Source of the DNA: Sphingomonas sp. PAMC 26605
Lineage (GTDB): Bacteria; Pseudomonadota; Alphaproteobacteria; Sphingomonadales; Sphingomonadaceae
Assembly (NCBI RefSeq): GCF_000241485.1
Contig: NZ_JH584241.1
Span: forward strand, 974,808-1,038,807
Direction: 5' to 3'
Length of the DNA: 64,000 nucleotides
Notes under the pieces: model-generated
Seen by the model: the letters and a program-made list of their open reading frames with translations, nothing else
Database searches by the model: none
What the model was told of the DNA's origin: nothing
Made by a program: the position numbers and the translations under genes
In this document: piece after piece, positions 17,850 to 26,796 of the stretch
How the letters are laid out: each line of letters starts with the position of its first letter
Numbering within the stretch: position 1 is the stretch's first letter

Positions 17850-19525
17850 GCGGCTTGCGCGGCGGTGACCGCGCGGTGCATCGCCGCGGCGTCGGCGCGC
17901 GGCAACGGCAGATAGCGCGCGCCCATCGCCAGCGCGAGCCGCGCCCCCTCGGGGCGCGGGCGCGGCGCGGTATCGAGGAAAACCGCGCCGATCCCCGCTT
18001 GGCCGATCGCGCGCGCCGCCTGCTCGGCATCGCGCTCGGCGCGCTCGCGCACCGCGCTGCCATCGATCGCGATATTGCCGCGCCCGTCGGTCAGCACGAC
18101 AAGAAACGGGGTGCGCCCGCGTGCGCGCGCCGCTTCGGCGAGCGTGCGCGCCGCGTCGAGCCCCGCGGCAAGCGGCGTTCCCCCGCCGCCCGGCAGATCG
18201 GCGAGCGCGCGCCGCGCGCGGGTGAGCGAGCGCGTCGGCGGCAGCAGCACTTCGGCCGCCAACCCGCGAAACGCCACCAAGGCGACTTGCGCGCGCTTCA
18301 CATAGGCCTGCGCGAGCAGCAGCTCGACCGCGCCTTTCGCCTCGGCCAGTCGCGTCGCCGCCGCCGAACCGGAGGCGTCGACCGCGAAGATCGTCAGCGT
18401 CTCCGCGCGCAGTTCGAAGCGGCGGATGCGCAGATCGTCGCGCCGGATCCGGATCGGCCCCGCACCGCGATCGCGCAGCTTCTGCCACGGCGCGGCCGCG
18501 CGCAACGTGTCGATCAGGCTGAGCCGCAGACCGCCGCGCGGAACCCCGGCGCGCGCGCCGAGCGGTCGTCCTCGCAAGGGGGATTTGCGCCGTTCGCCGG
18601 CACCGCGCGCGAACGTGCGCCCGCGCCGCGCCGCGCCTGCCGCGAGCCGTTCGAGCACGTCGCGCGGGAGCGCGGCGAGCGCTGCCGCGAGGACGAGGTC
18701 TTCGGGGGGCTCGGGCGTACCGCGGTCTTCGTCGCCCTGCTCGCCCTCGGGCGGCGGTGGCGGCGACTCGGGCGCGCTTTCGTCCTGCGGTGGTGCGGGA
18801 ACACGCGTCGCGCGCGGGGCGAGCACGAGGCGGATCGCGAGGATCAGATCGTCCGCATCCGGCGCATCGCGCCCGGCCAAGCCCGCCGCCGCGCGCGCCG
18901 CGCGCAGCGCGAAGAGCGGTGCCCGCGCCGAATCGACACCGAGCGCTGCCGCTGCCGCCGCAAGGATCGCAAACGGATCGAGCGGCTGCGCGTCGCTGCA
19001 TGGCACGGCCGAGTCAGCGTCGGACGGCGTTGCATCGCTCGGCGCGTGGCAGTCGGACAGATCGATCCGGAACGCCAGTCGCTCGACCAGGGCCTGCGGC
19101 GGCGCTTCCTCCCCGACCCCGTCGTCGAGCGCGACCACCGCGACGCACACCGGCGCATCCTCGATCGCGCGCGCGTCGAGCACCGCGGTGATCCGCGCCG
19201 CGCTCGCTTCGCTGATCCGCTCGGCCATCGGCAGCACGACGATCCCGCCATCTGCCGCGGCGAGCAATCCCCGCTGCCGCACCGGCCGCCCGAGCGCGAG
19301 CGTCGCGCCGAGGTCGAGTCCCCCGAGCAGCGCGTCGTCATCGACATGCGCCGGCACCCGCCGGAGGGGCGCGCCCGCAGGGAGCGCCGCACGCAGCGAC
19401 GCGAGCACAGCGTCGCGCATCTCGCCGCCACCGCGCAAAATCATCCCGCCAAGGCCGACCGGATCGATCGCACACAGGCGCGCCGCAAGCATCGCGTCGT
19501 CGAGCGGCGCGCGTCCCGCGCTCAC
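17846..19525 (-). CDS. bchD: BchD, magnesium chelatase subunit D
   Basis: This AAA+/integrin-I-domain subunit of Mg-chelatase forms a double hexamer with BchI and presents the complex to BchH. Of its 559 residues, the N-terminal AAA+-like part lacks an intact Walker A, as is usual. A Pro/Glu/Asp-rich linker (PESPPPPPEGEQGDEDRG) follows, then a C-terminal VWA domain with MIDAS motif DASGSAAATR and GGGGTPLAAGLDAA. The GTG at 19525 overlaps the bchI stop (GTGA); the open frame upstream of it is a bchI shadow. Confidence 0.95.
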   Translation of the reverse strand: MSAGRAPLDDAMLAARLCAIDPVGLGGMILRGGGEMRDAVLASLRAALPAGAPLRRVPAHVDDDALLGGLDLGATLALGRPVRQRGLLAAADGGIVVLPMAERISEASAARITAVLDARAIEDAPVCVAVVALDDGVGEEAPPQALVERLAFRIDLSDCHAPSDATPSDADSAVPCSDAQPLDPFAILAAAAAALGVDSARAPLFALRAARAAAGLAGRDAPDADDLILAIRLVLAPRATRVPAPPQDESAPESPPPPPEGEQGDEDRGTPEPPEDLVLAAALAALPRDVLERLAAGAARRGRTFARGAGERRKSPLRGRPLGARAGVPRGGLRLSLIDTLRAAAPWQKLRDRGAGPIRIRRDDLRIRRFELRAETLTIFAVDASGSAAATRLAEAKGAVELLLAQAYVKRAQVALVAFRGLAAEVLLPPTRSLTRARRALADLPGGGGTPLAAGLDAARTLAEAARARGRTPFLVVLTDGRGNIAIDGSAVRERAERDAEQAARAIGQAGIGAVFLDTAPRPRPEGARLALAMGARYLPLPRADAAAMHRAVTAAQAA

Positions 19526-20499
19526 GCCGCCAGTTCGTCGAGCGCGCGTTCGATCCGCACGGTCGAGCCCGTCTCGTCGAGCACCCCGCGCCGCAACCGG
19601 TGCCGCAGCGCCAGCGGCGCGACTTGCGCAAGCTGCGCCGGCCCGACGACCGCTTCGCCGTCGAGCGCGGCGAGCGCGCGCGCCGCGCGCATCAGCGTCA
19701 GTTCGCCGCGCAAGCCATCGGCGCCGACCGCCATGCACAAGCGCGCCGCCCGCGCGAGCATCGCATCGGGCATGCTCACCGTAGCGAGCGCGGCGCGCGC
19801 GCGCGCCAGGCGGCGCAGCGTCTTCTTCTCGGCCGCGCGCCACGCCTCGGCGAACGCCGCCGGGGTCCGCTCGAACGCGTCGCAGCGCTTGAGGATCTCG
19901 ATCCGCGCGGCCAGATCTTGCGGTGTGCGCACCTCGACCGACAGGCCGAAGCGGTCGAGCAGTTGCGGCCGAAGCTCGCCCTCTTCGGGATTGCCGCTCC
20001 CGACCAGCACGAAGCGCGCCGGATGCCGCACCGACAGCCCCTCGCGTTCGACGACATTCTCGCCCGACGCCGCGACGTCGAGCAACAGGTCGACGATATG
20101 GTCCTCGAGCAGGTTGATCTCGTCGATATAGAGGAAGCCGCCATTGGCGCGCGCGAGCAGCCCCGGCTCGAACGCCTTGACGCCTGCGCCCAGCGCGCGC
20201 TCGAGATCGAGCGCGCCGACGACGCGGTCCTCGGTCGCGCCGAGCGGGAGATCGACGAAGGGGACGGGCACGGTCGCCTTGCGATCGGGCGGCGGCGCGC
20301 CCTCGGGATGGAACCCGGCAAGGGCAGCAGGCATTGGTGGCAGCAAGGCCGCGAGCGCGCGCACCGCGGTGGACTTGCCGGTGCCACGGTCGCCGAATAC
20401 CATCACGCCGCCGATCCGCGGATCGATCGCGGCGAGCAGCAGCGCCAGTTTCATCTCGTCCTGGCCGACGATCGCCGAAAAGGGAAATGCCATGCCCAT
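19522..20499 (-). CDS. bchI: BchI, magnesium chelatase ATPase subunit I
   Basis: This AAA+ ATPase drives Mg2+ insertion into protoporphyrin IX. Its 325 residues hold Walker A GDRGTGKS (36-43), Walker B GGFLYIDEINLLEDHIVDLLL and the sensor GSGNPEEGELRPQLLDRFGL. The start may be ATG 20499 or the third codon ATG 20493. A perfect TGT-N12-ACA palindrome ends 9 bases upstream of the ATG, suggesting PpsR control together with divergent tspO. Confidence 0.96.
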   Translation of the reverse strand: MGMAFPFSAIVGQDEMKLALLLAAIDPRIGGVMVFGDRGTGKSTAVRALAALLPPMPAALAGFHPEGAPPPDRKATVPVPFVDLPLGATEDRVVGALDLERALGAGVKAFEPGLLARANGGFLYIDEINLLEDHIVDLLLDVAASGENVVEREGLSVRHPARFVLVGSGNPEEGELRPQLLDRFGLSVEVRTPQDLAARIEILKRCDAFERTPAAFAEAWRAAEKKTLRRLARARAALATVSMPDAMLARAARLCMAVGADGLRGELTLMRAARALAALDGEAVVGPAQLAQVAPLALRHRLRRGVLDETGSTVRIERALDELAA

Positions 20500-20507
20500 T
20501 GCGCCAG

Positions 20508-20525
20508 TGTATCACGCGCTTGACA
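20508..20525. promoter_or_regulatory. Single PpsR/CrtJ-type operator between bchI and tspO
   Basis: A perfect TGT-N12-ACA palindrome lies in the 69-bp divergent gap, 9 bases from the bchI ATG and 44 bases from the tspO ATG. I found no second copy at the 8-bp distance seen at the two other sites. Confidence 0.55.
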
Positions 20526-20568
20526 CTCGGCAAGTGGACAGTGGCCGAAAGGCGAAGGGTATCGCGCG

Positions 20569-21036
20569 ATGAGCCCGCTGATCGTTTCCGGCGGCTGCGC
20601 GATCGTCCTGCTCGTGGCCGGCGGGCTCGCGACGCCGATCGGGTCCTGGTACCACGCGCTGCGCAAGCCTGCCTGGCAGCCGCCCAACTGGCTGTTCGGG
20701 CCGGCCTGGACGGTCATTCTCGGGCTCGCCGCCTGGTCCGCGGCGATCGCGTGGCGCGCCGCGCCCGACGACTCGGCGCGCCACGCCGTCATCATCCTGT
20801 TCGCGGTCAACGCTGCGTGCCATTTCGCGTGGAGCCCGCTGTTCTTCGCGCTGCGCCGGCCCGATTGGGCGCTGGTCGAGGTCGTCTTCTTATGGGGCTC
20901 GCTCGTCGCGCTGCTCGTCGGTCTCTGGCCGATCTCGCCCTTCGCGGCGTTGCTGATCGTGCCCTATTTCCTGTGGGTCAGTTTCGCCGCCATGCTCAAC
21001 CTGACGATCGTGCGGCTCAACCGCCCCTTCGGCTGA
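20569..21036 (+). CDS. tspO: TspO/MBR family outer-membrane tryptophan-rich sensory protein (CrtK)
   Basis: This 155-residue protein of the TspO/peripheral benzodiazepine receptor family has five hydrophobic helices. Conserved features include WYHALRKPAWQPPNWLFGPAW, the NAACHFAWSPLFFALRRPDWALVE block and FLWVSFAAMLNLTIVRLN. In Rhodobacter TspO binds tetrapyrroles and modulates photosynthesis gene expression in response to oxygen, so placement next to bchI is typical. It is probably transcribed divergently from bchIDO under the shared palindrome. Confidence 0.94.
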   Translation: MSPLIVSGGCAIVLLVAGGLATPIGSWYHALRKPAWQPPNWLFGPAWTVILGLAAWSAAIAWRAAPDDSARHAVIILFAVNAACHFAWSPLFFALRRPDWALVEVVFLWGSLVALLVGLWPISPFAALLIVPYFLWVSFAAMLNLTIVRLNRPFG

Positions 21037-21114
21037 GATTGTCGGGAACGCCCGAAAGGCGTACACTGCAGCGACAAGAAGAAGGAATGTACGCTTAGGA
21101 CGAGGACCGAACAG

Positions 21115-21912
21115 ATGACCACCACGCTGCACGCAACCGCTACGCCCGCCCCCGCCGCCGATCTTCCCGAGATCCGGCGAATAGGCCCGGCGGATTTGAG
21201 CTGGGCGCTGGCCGAGGGGTGGAAGGACTTTACCGAGAAGCGCGGCGATCTGATCTTTCTCGGGCTGCTCTATCCCGTCATCTGCTTCGTCGCGGTCGCG
21301 CTTGCGTTCAACGCGCCGCTGCTGCCCTTGCTCTTCCCGCTCGTCGCCGGGCTGTCGATCGCCGGGCCGGCGGTCGCCTCGGGTTTTTACGAGCTCGCCC
21401 GGCGGCGCGAGGAGGGGCGCGATTCGAGCTGGTGGCACTTCCTCGATCCGCTCAACGGGCGCAGCCGCTGGCCGCTTGCGCTGCTGACGCTCGGGATTGC
21501 GGCGCTGTTCGTGCTGTGGCTCGGCGTGGCTTATGCAATCTATGACGCCACCTTCGGCGCGCTCGCGCCGCTGCAGGCAAGCGACGTGTTCGGGCGGCTC
21601 TTCACCACCAGCGAGGGGTGGACACTGATCCTGCTCGGCAATCTCGCCGGTGGCGCCTTCGCGGTGGCGACGCTGGTGCTCGCGGTGGTGTCGTTCCCGA
21701 TGGTGGTCGACCAGCCGGTCGATGCGCTGACCGCGGTGCGCACTTCGCTCAAAGCGGTCCGCACCAATCCGCACGAAGTGCTCGGCTGGGGGGTGCGCGT
21801 CGCGGGCCTGCTGCTGCTCGGGATGATCCCCGCGGCGATCGGGCTGGCGGTGGTGCTGCCGTGGCTCGGCTATGCGACCTGGCATCTCTATACGCGGATG
21901 GTGGTGCGCTGA
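21115..21912 (+). CDS. DUF2189 family integral membrane protein
   Basis: This 265-residue membrane protein of the DUF2189 family has about six hydrophobic helices after a soluble N-terminus. Family-like segments include WALAEGWKDF, GFYELARRREEG and a C-terminal WGVRVAGLLLLGMIPAAIGLAVV followed by LPWLGYATWHLYTRMV. It has no catalytic motif and no known function. It follows tspO after 78 bp and converges on ccmI. Confidence 0.85.
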   Translation: MTTTLHATATPAPAADLPEIRRIGPADLSWALAEGWKDFTEKRGDLIFLGLLYPVICFVAVALAFNAPLLPLLFPLVAGLSIAGPAVASGFYELARRREEGRDSSWWHFLDPLNGRSRWPLALLTLGIAALFVLWLGVAYAIYDATFGALAPLQASDVFGRLFTTSEGWTLILLGNLAGGAFAVATLVLAVVSFPMVVDQPVDALTAVRTSLKAVRTNPHEVLGWGVRVAGLLLLGMIPAAIGLAVVLPWLGYATWHLYTRMVVR

Positions 21913-21933
21913 ACGCCGCCTAGCGCGGCGCGG

Positions 21934-22563
21934 TCATCCGCGCCGCGCCTGCATCGCCTCGAACTGGTCGATCGCGGCAAGGCGCTCGACGATATCGGGT
22001 CGATAGGCCGCATCGGCAGGCGTCATCGCCAGCGCATGGCGCCAGGCCAGCCGCGCCGCGCCGAAATCGCCCGCATCGGCATACGCCATTCCGAGGAAGA
22101 AGGCCGGCCCAGGCGCGCGCGGCGCCAACGCCAGCGCGCGCCGGAAGGCAAATTTGGCGGCGGGCGAAACCGCCCCGTCATGCTGCGCGAGCATCGCGCC
22201 GAACCCGCTCCACAATACCGCGTCGTTGGGCCTAAGCGCGATCTCGCGACGCAGCCCATCGGCGGCGGCATGCGCATCGCCCGCCTGCAGCCGCGCGTCG
22301 GCGCTGGCCAGCGCAAGACTGTCGGCGCGGTCGGGAGCGAACACAGCCTCGCGAAACGCGACCATCCCGGGATCGACCAGGACCGGCGTGACGCCGGCGG
22401 TGACGGGCTTGCCCGGGAGATGCCGCGCCGCCTGCACCGCAAACCCGATCGCGCCGAGCATCAACGCCGCCCCGGCGAAGCTCCGCAGCCTTCGCCCGAT
22501 GCCCATGCTCCCCAGCAGTCCCGCCGCCGCCACCCCGACCAAGGCGAGGATCAGCAGGTTCAC
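21934..22563 (-). CDS. ccmI: CcmI/CycH-like TPR protein of cytochrome c maturation
   Basis: This 209-residue protein has two N-terminal hydrophobic segments (about residues 1-20 and 28-46) and a periplasmic TPR-like domain (ADARLQAGDAHAAADGLRREIALRPNDAVLW and repeats after it). This matches a short CcmI/CycH, which delivers apocytochrome c to the heme-ligation complex. The GTG start at 22563 overlaps the ccmH stop by 4 bp. It is the last gene of the ccmCDEFGHI operon. It is shorter than enterobacterial CcmI equivalents. Confidence 0.85.
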   Translation of the reverse strand: MNLLILALVGVAAAGLLGSMGIGRRLRSFAGAALMLGAIGFAVQAARHLPGKPVTAGVTPVLVDPGMVAFREAVFAPDRADSLALASADARLQAGDAHAAADGLRREIALRPNDAVLWSGFGAMLAQHDGAVSPAAKFAFRRALALAPRAPGPAFFLGMAYADAGDFGAARLAWRHALAMTPADAAYRPDIVERLAAIDQFEAMQARRG

Positions 22564-22970
22564 GCGCGCCGCCTCCGCCGGAAGCTCGCCCGCGCGAGCC
22601 ACACGCCAAGCGCGAGCAACAGCAGCGGCGCGATCCACAGCGGCGCGGTGACCGCGCTCAGCGGCGGATCGTAGCTGACATAATCGCCATAGCGCGCGAT
22701 CAGCCACGCGCGGATCGTCTCGGGACTCTGCCCCGCGGCGATCCGCGTGCGCACCAAAGCGCGCATATCCCCCGCCATCTCGGCATTGCTGTCGGCGATC
22801 GACTGGCCCTGGCAGACGACGCAGCGCAGCGTCAGCATCAGCGCCTGCGCCTGCCGCTCCTGCGCCGGGTCCTTGAGCTGGACGTTGGCGAGCGGCGCCG
22901 GCGGCAAGTTGCTGTCGGCAAGCGCCGGTGTACTCGCCAGCACCAGCAAGAGGAGCAGCAGCAGCCTCAC
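22560..22970 (-). CDS. ccmH: CcmH, cytochrome c maturation thiol-disulfide subunit
   Basis: This 136-residue periplasmic, membrane-anchored protein reduces the apocytochrome CXXCH disulfide before heme attachment. It has a signal sequence (LLLLLLLVLASTPALA), the invariant LRCVVCQGQS redox motif with Cys50 and Cys53, the IRAWLIARYGDYVSYDPP block and a C-terminal membrane helix. The GTG start at 22970 overlaps the ccmG stop (GTGA). Confidence 0.94.
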   Translation of the reverse strand: MRLLLLLLLVLASTPALADSNLPPAPLANVQLKDPAQERQAQALMLTLRCVVCQGQSIADSNAEMAGDMRALVRTRIAAGQSPETIRAWLIARYGDYVSYDPPLSAVTAPLWIAPLLLLALGVWLARASFRRRRRA

Positions 22971-23494
22971 CGCGCGTTCCGCACCGTCTGGATCAAGCCA
23001 GGAACTTCGTCCGCCCGGATGTCGCCGACATGCTGGAGCATGATCCGCCCGTCGCCGCCGATCACGAAGGTTTCGGGCACTCCCGACGATCCGAGCGCGA
23101 GCTGGACCGAACTCGTCTTGTCGTCGCCGATCGAGGCATAGGGATCGCCATTGCGCGCGAGGAAATCGGCGATCGCGGCGGGCGTGTCGCGGATCGCGAC
23201 CGCGTCGATCTCGACCCCCGCCTGCTTCAGCGCGAGCAGTTGCGGTGCCTCGGCGATGCACGGGATGCACCAGCTCGCGAAGACGTTGAGCAGCCGCGGC
23301 TTGCCGCGCGCGAAGGCAGCGGTCGAAAGCCCAGGCTTGCCCGACACGATCGGCGGCAGCGCGAATTTCGGCAGCGGCTGCCCGACCAGCGCCGAATGCA
23401 CCGTCCGGTCGGCGGGCTTGTAGAGCCCCCAGCCGACCAAAGCGAGTAGGCCGACCGCCGCGACGAACGGCACCCAGATCACCCAGCGCGTCAT
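22967..23494 (-). CDS. ccmG: CcmG/DsbE, thioredoxin-like cytochrome c maturation protein
   Basis: This 175-residue membrane-anchored thioredoxin-fold protein has an N-terminal membrane helix (about 5-25), the active site WCIPC (Cys76, Cys79) and the cis-Pro loop GVPETFVI. It keeps CcmH or apocytochromes reduced in the periplasm. The ATG at 23494 makes an ATGA overlap with the ccmF stop; the longer upstream frame is a shadow of ccmF. Confidence 0.95.
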   Translation of the reverse strand: MTRWVIWVPFVAAVGLLALVGWGLYKPADRTVHSALVGQPLPKFALPPIVSGKPGLSTAAFARGKPRLLNVFASWCIPCIAEAPQLLALKQAGVEIDAVAIRDTPAAIADFLARNGDPYASIGDDKTSSVQLALGSSGVPETFVIGGDGRIMLQHVGDIRADEVPGLIQTVRNAR

Positions 23495-25449
23495 GCGTAC
23501 GCCTCGCGCAGTCGGACCCGGCGTTCGCGGCGCAAGCGGCCGAGCAGCGACAGCGCCCCGCCGATCGCGACCAGCGCGCCGCCGAACCAGATCAGCGTCA
23601 CGAACGGCTTCCACCACAGCCGCAGCTGATAGCGCCCGGTGCCGTCGGGCTCGCCGAGTACGGTATAGAGCTGCCCGTCCCAGCGCGTCGCGATCGCCGA
23701 TTCGCTGGTCGTCGTCACCGGATTGGCGAAGTAGCGCGATTGCGGGCGGAGGTAGAAGACCGCGCCGTCACCCCCGCGCCGCGCGCTGAGGCGTGCCTCG
23801 AGCGCCGACCAGTTCGGGCCGATCACGGGCTTGATCCCGTCGAGCGTGACCGCGAACGGCCCGACCCGCTGCGGTTCACCGACGCGCGCCGCGACGAGCG
23901 TTTCCTGGGTGAAGGCGGCGTCGCACGCCATGCCCGCGAGACTCACCGCGATGCCGAGATGCGCGACGACCATGCCATAGGTGAAGAGCGGGGTGCGGCG
24001 CAGATTGCGCCGCCATAGCGGCAGCACGCTCGCCACGCCCAGGCCGAGCGCGAGCGCCAGCCCGAACAGCGGCAGCCATGCGATGTCCCCGCCGAGTGCT
24101 ACCAGCGCGACAAGCGCGAAGCCGGTCACCGCAACGGGCGCCGTCATCCGCCCGAGCACGACGCCGGGATCGTCGCGCCGCCAGCGCACCATCGGCCCGA
24201 CCGCCATCACCACGCCGAGCGCGAGCGCGATCGGGCCGATGAACTTGTCGAAGAACGGCTTGCCGATCGACAATTGCGTCCCGAAGCCCGCCGCGACGAT
24301 CGGATAGAGCGTGAACAGCAACACCAAAGCGAGAATCACCGAGAGCAGCAAATTGTTGACGATCAGCGCGCCTTCGCGGCTGACCGCGTCGAAGGTGTTG
24401 CCCTGCTTCACCGTGCCGACGCGCAAGGCGAACAACAGCAAGGCGCCGCCGATATAGATCGCGAGCAGCGCGAGGATGAACGACCCGCGCGTCGGATCGA
24501 CCGCAAAGGCATGGACGCTGGTGAGAATCCCCGAGCGGACCAGAAAGGTGCCGATCATCGACATCGAGAACGCCACGACCGCGAGCATCAGCGTCCAAGC
24601 CCGCAGGCCGTCACGCGTCGCGAGCACGCTGACCGAATGGAGCAGCGCGGTCGCGGCGAGCCATGGCATCAGCGACGCATTCTCGACCGGATCCCAGAAC
24701 CACCACCCGCCCCAGCCGAGCTCGTAATACGCCCAATACGACCCCGCCGTGATACCGAGCGTGAGAAAGATCCACGCGCCGAGCACCCACGGCCGCATCG
24801 CGCGTGCGAACGCCGGGCCGACATCGCGCGTGATCATCGCACCGACCGCGAAGGAGAAGGCGATCGAAATGCCGACATAGCCGATATAGAGCGTCGGCGG
24901 ATGGAACGCCAAGCCGGGGTCCTGCAGCAGCGGGTTGAGCCCGTTGCCATCGGCGGGCGCCGGATCGAGCCGCGCGAACGGGTTCGAGGAAAACAGCAGG
25001 AAGGCATAGAAGCCGAGCGCGATCGCCGCCTGCGCGCCGAGCGTCGCGATCAGCGTGGGCTTTGCGAGGCTGCGCTCGAGGATCGCGACCGCGGCCCCGG
25101 CGACGCCGAGGATCGTCACCCACAGCAGCATCGAGCCTTCGTGATTCCCCCACGCGCCAGCGATCTTGTAGAGCATCGGCTTGTCGGAATGGCTGTTCTC
25201 GGCGACGAGCAGCACCGACATGTCGCTGCGCATGAACACGCTGATGAGCAGCAGCATCGCGAGCAAAGCGAGCACGCCCTGCACCACCGCGACCGGGCGG
25301 ACCGCGGCGATGATCTCGGCGGTGAGCGTCGTCCCCTCGCCCGCGCGGGTCACGGAAGAGCGCCAGACGCCAAGCCCCGCGAGCACGAGCTGCAACAGCG
25401 CGAGCGCAGCGGCGAACCACAAGGCGGCGAGACCGGCCTCGGCGATCAT
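23491..25449 (-). CDS. ccmF: CcmF, cytochrome c heme lyase subunit
   Basis: This 652-residue polytopic membrane protein joins heme from CcmE to apocytochrome c with CcmH/I. The WWD heme-handling motif is clear (GWGGWWFWDPVENASLMPW near residue 240), flanked by conserved periplasmic histidines and GAWGNHEGSMLLW near residue 103. Length and topology match the family. The ATG at 25449 overlaps the ccmE stop (ATGA). Confidence 0.96.
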   Translation of the reverse strand: MIAEAGLAALWFAAALALLQLVLAGLGVWRSSVTRAGEGTTLTAEIIAAVRPVAVVQGVLALLAMLLLISVFMRSDMSVLLVAENSHSDKPMLYKIAGAWGNHEGSMLLWVTILGVAGAAVAILERSLAKPTLIATLGAQAAIALGFYAFLLFSSNPFARLDPAPADGNGLNPLLQDPGLAFHPPTLYIGYVGISIAFSFAVGAMITRDVGPAFARAMRPWVLGAWIFLTLGITAGSYWAYYELGWGGWWFWDPVENASLMPWLAATALLHSVSVLATRDGLRAWTLMLAVVAFSMSMIGTFLVRSGILTSVHAFAVDPTRGSFILALLAIYIGGALLLFALRVGTVKQGNTFDAVSREGALIVNNLLLSVILALVLLFTLYPIVAAGFGTQLSIGKPFFDKFIGPIALALGVVMAVGPMVRWRRDDPGVVLGRMTAPVAVTGFALVALVALGGDIAWLPLFGLALALGLGVASVLPLWRRNLRRTPLFTYGMVVAHLGIAVSLAGMACDAAFTQETLVAARVGEPQRVGPFAVTLDGIKPVIGPNWSALEARLSARRGGDGAVFYLRPQSRYFANPVTTTSESAIATRWDGQLYTVLGEPDGTGRYQLRLWWKPFVTLIWFGGALVAIGGALSLLGRLRRERRVRLREAYA

Positions 25450-25880
25450 TGCTGCAACGTCTTCGTCTCGTGCATCTTGCCGGCGATTTCGGGGGGCATG
25501 TATTTCTCGTCGTGCTTGGCGAGCAGATTGGTCGCGGTGAAGCTGCCGTCGGAATTGAACGATCCTTCGGCGACGACGCCCGATTTCTCGCGGAACAGGT
25601 CGGGCGCGATGCCCTTGAAGGCGACCGGCACCGTGGCCACGCCATCGGTCACGACGAAGCGCATCGACACGCCGTCGGCGAGCCGCGTGATCGAATGATC
25701 CGCGACCATCCCGCCGAGCCGCACCGCGCGCCCGAGCGGGAGCCCGTCCTTCTTTACGTCGCCCGGCGCGTAGAAGAATGACGCCTGATCCTTCAGCGCC
25801 GACAGAGCGAGCAGGCTCGCGCCCCCGACCGCACCGATCGCGAGCAGGACGAGCGTCAGGCGTTGATGCTTGGCCTTCAT
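25446..25880 (-). CDS. ccmE: CcmE, periplasmic heme chaperone
   Basis: This 144-residue heme chaperone has one N-terminal membrane anchor (about 8-28) and an OB-fold periplasmic domain. The covalent heme-binding His is H123 in the conserved LAKHDEKYMPPE motif, with Tyr127 as the usual axial ligand. The ATG at 25880 overlaps the ccmD stop (ATGA). Confidence 0.96.
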   Translation of the reverse strand: MKAKHQRLTLVLLAIGAVGGASLLALSALKDQASFFYAPGDVKKDGLPLGRAVRLGGMVADHSITRLADGVSMRFVVTDGVATVPVAFKGIAPDLFREKSGVVAEGSFNSDGSFTATNLLAKHDEKYMPPEIAGKMHETKTLQQ

Positions 25881-25984
25881 GTCTTCTCGCTGTCGCGCAT
25901 CGCCAGGAAGCTCCACGCGGCGAGCCCGACGGAAACGATTCCCGTCAGCGCATAGGCGGCGGTGACGAAGGGCCAGGGGTTCAC
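25877..25984 (-). CDS. ccmD: CcmD, small membrane subunit of cytochrome c maturation
   Basis: This 35-residue single-helix protein (PFVTAAYALTGIVSVGLAAWSF) with a short charged tail is typical of CcmD, which helps release holo-CcmE from the CcmABC complex. The GTG at 25984 overlaps the ccmC stop (GTGA) and the stop overlaps ccmE (ATGA). Size, topology and operon position are the basis for the call. Confidence 0.85.
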   Translation of the reverse strand: MNPWPFVTAAYALTGIVSVGLAAWSFLAMRDSEKT

Positions 25985-26721
25985 GCGGTTACCTCGACGA
26001 CAGTGGCCATCCGCCGCATCCGCGCCTCGGCCTTGGTGCGCGCGAGGATCGTACGCATCCGCATCAGCACGATACCCGCGAAGAAGAAGGTGAAGCCGCT
26101 CAGCGTGAACCACAGCGGCCACAGGATCGACGAGTCGATCGTGGATTTGGTCAGGCCGATGCTCTGCCCCTGGTGAAGCGTGTTCCACCACACCACCGAA
26201 TAACGGATGATCGGCAGCAACACTGATCCGGCAATCCCGTACAGCGCGGGGATCCGCCCGTCGCCGCCACGATCGTCATCGGCGCGGACCAGCGCCATGA
26301 AGCCGAGATAGACGAAGAACAGCAGCAGCATCGAGGTCAGCCGTCCGTCCCACTGCCACCACGTCCCCCAGGTCGGCCGCCCCCAGATCGACCCCGTCGC
26401 GAGGCACAGCCCGGCGAACACCGCCCCCGGCAGCGCGATCGCGCGCGCGGCGATCATCGCCAGCGGATGCCGCCAGACAAGGAACACCAGCGACGAGATC
26501 GCGATCCCGCTCCACCCGCCCATCCCGAGCCAGGCGGTCGGCACATGGATATAAAGGATCCGGACGGTCTCGCCCTGCAGATAGTCGGGCGGGGTCCGCG
26601 TCAGGCCACCCCAGACGCCGATCGCGATCAGCGCGACGCCGACCCAGAACAATACCGGCGTGAGCGGACGCGCAAGCTTGAGGAAACGGGCCGGATTGGC
26701 GAGGGTGTGGAGGCTCGGCAC
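25981..26721 (-). CDS. ccmC: CcmC, heme export/handling protein
   Basis: This membrane protein of about 246 residues has six helices and the WWD motif (WGRPTWGTWWQWDGRLTSML near residue 120), plus conserved His in ILYIHVPTAW and NTLHQGQS. It loads heme onto CcmE. GTG 26721 gives the family-like N-terminus PSLHTLANPARFLKLARPLTP; TTG 26742 is an alternative start. It heads the leftward ccmCDEFGHI operon, in which all six junctions are 4-bp overlaps. ccmA and ccmB are not in this window. Confidence 0.94.
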   Translation of the reverse strand: MPSLHTLANPARFLKLARPLTPVLFWVGVALIAIGVWGGLTRTPPDYLQGETVRILYIHVPTAWLGMGGWSGIAISSLVFLVWRHPLAMIAARAIALPGAVFAGLCLATGSIWGRPTWGTWWQWDGRLTSMLLLFFVYLGFMALVRADDDRGGDGRIPALYGIAGSVLLPIIRYSVVWWNTLHQGQSIGLTKSTIDSSILWPLWFTLSGFTFFFAGIVLMRMRTILARTKAEARMRRMATVVEVTA

Positions 26722-26796
26722 GCGGGGCAAGCTACGCAACAAACGTGGAAGAATCTACAGTCAAGCCGGCCCCCCCCTCATCGTCGCGCGCGTATT

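Noticed and set aside
17846..20533. An 895-residue BchD with a long N-terminal extension
   Set aside because: The extension is a shadow frame of bchI; GTG 19525 forms a GTGA overlap with the bchI stop.
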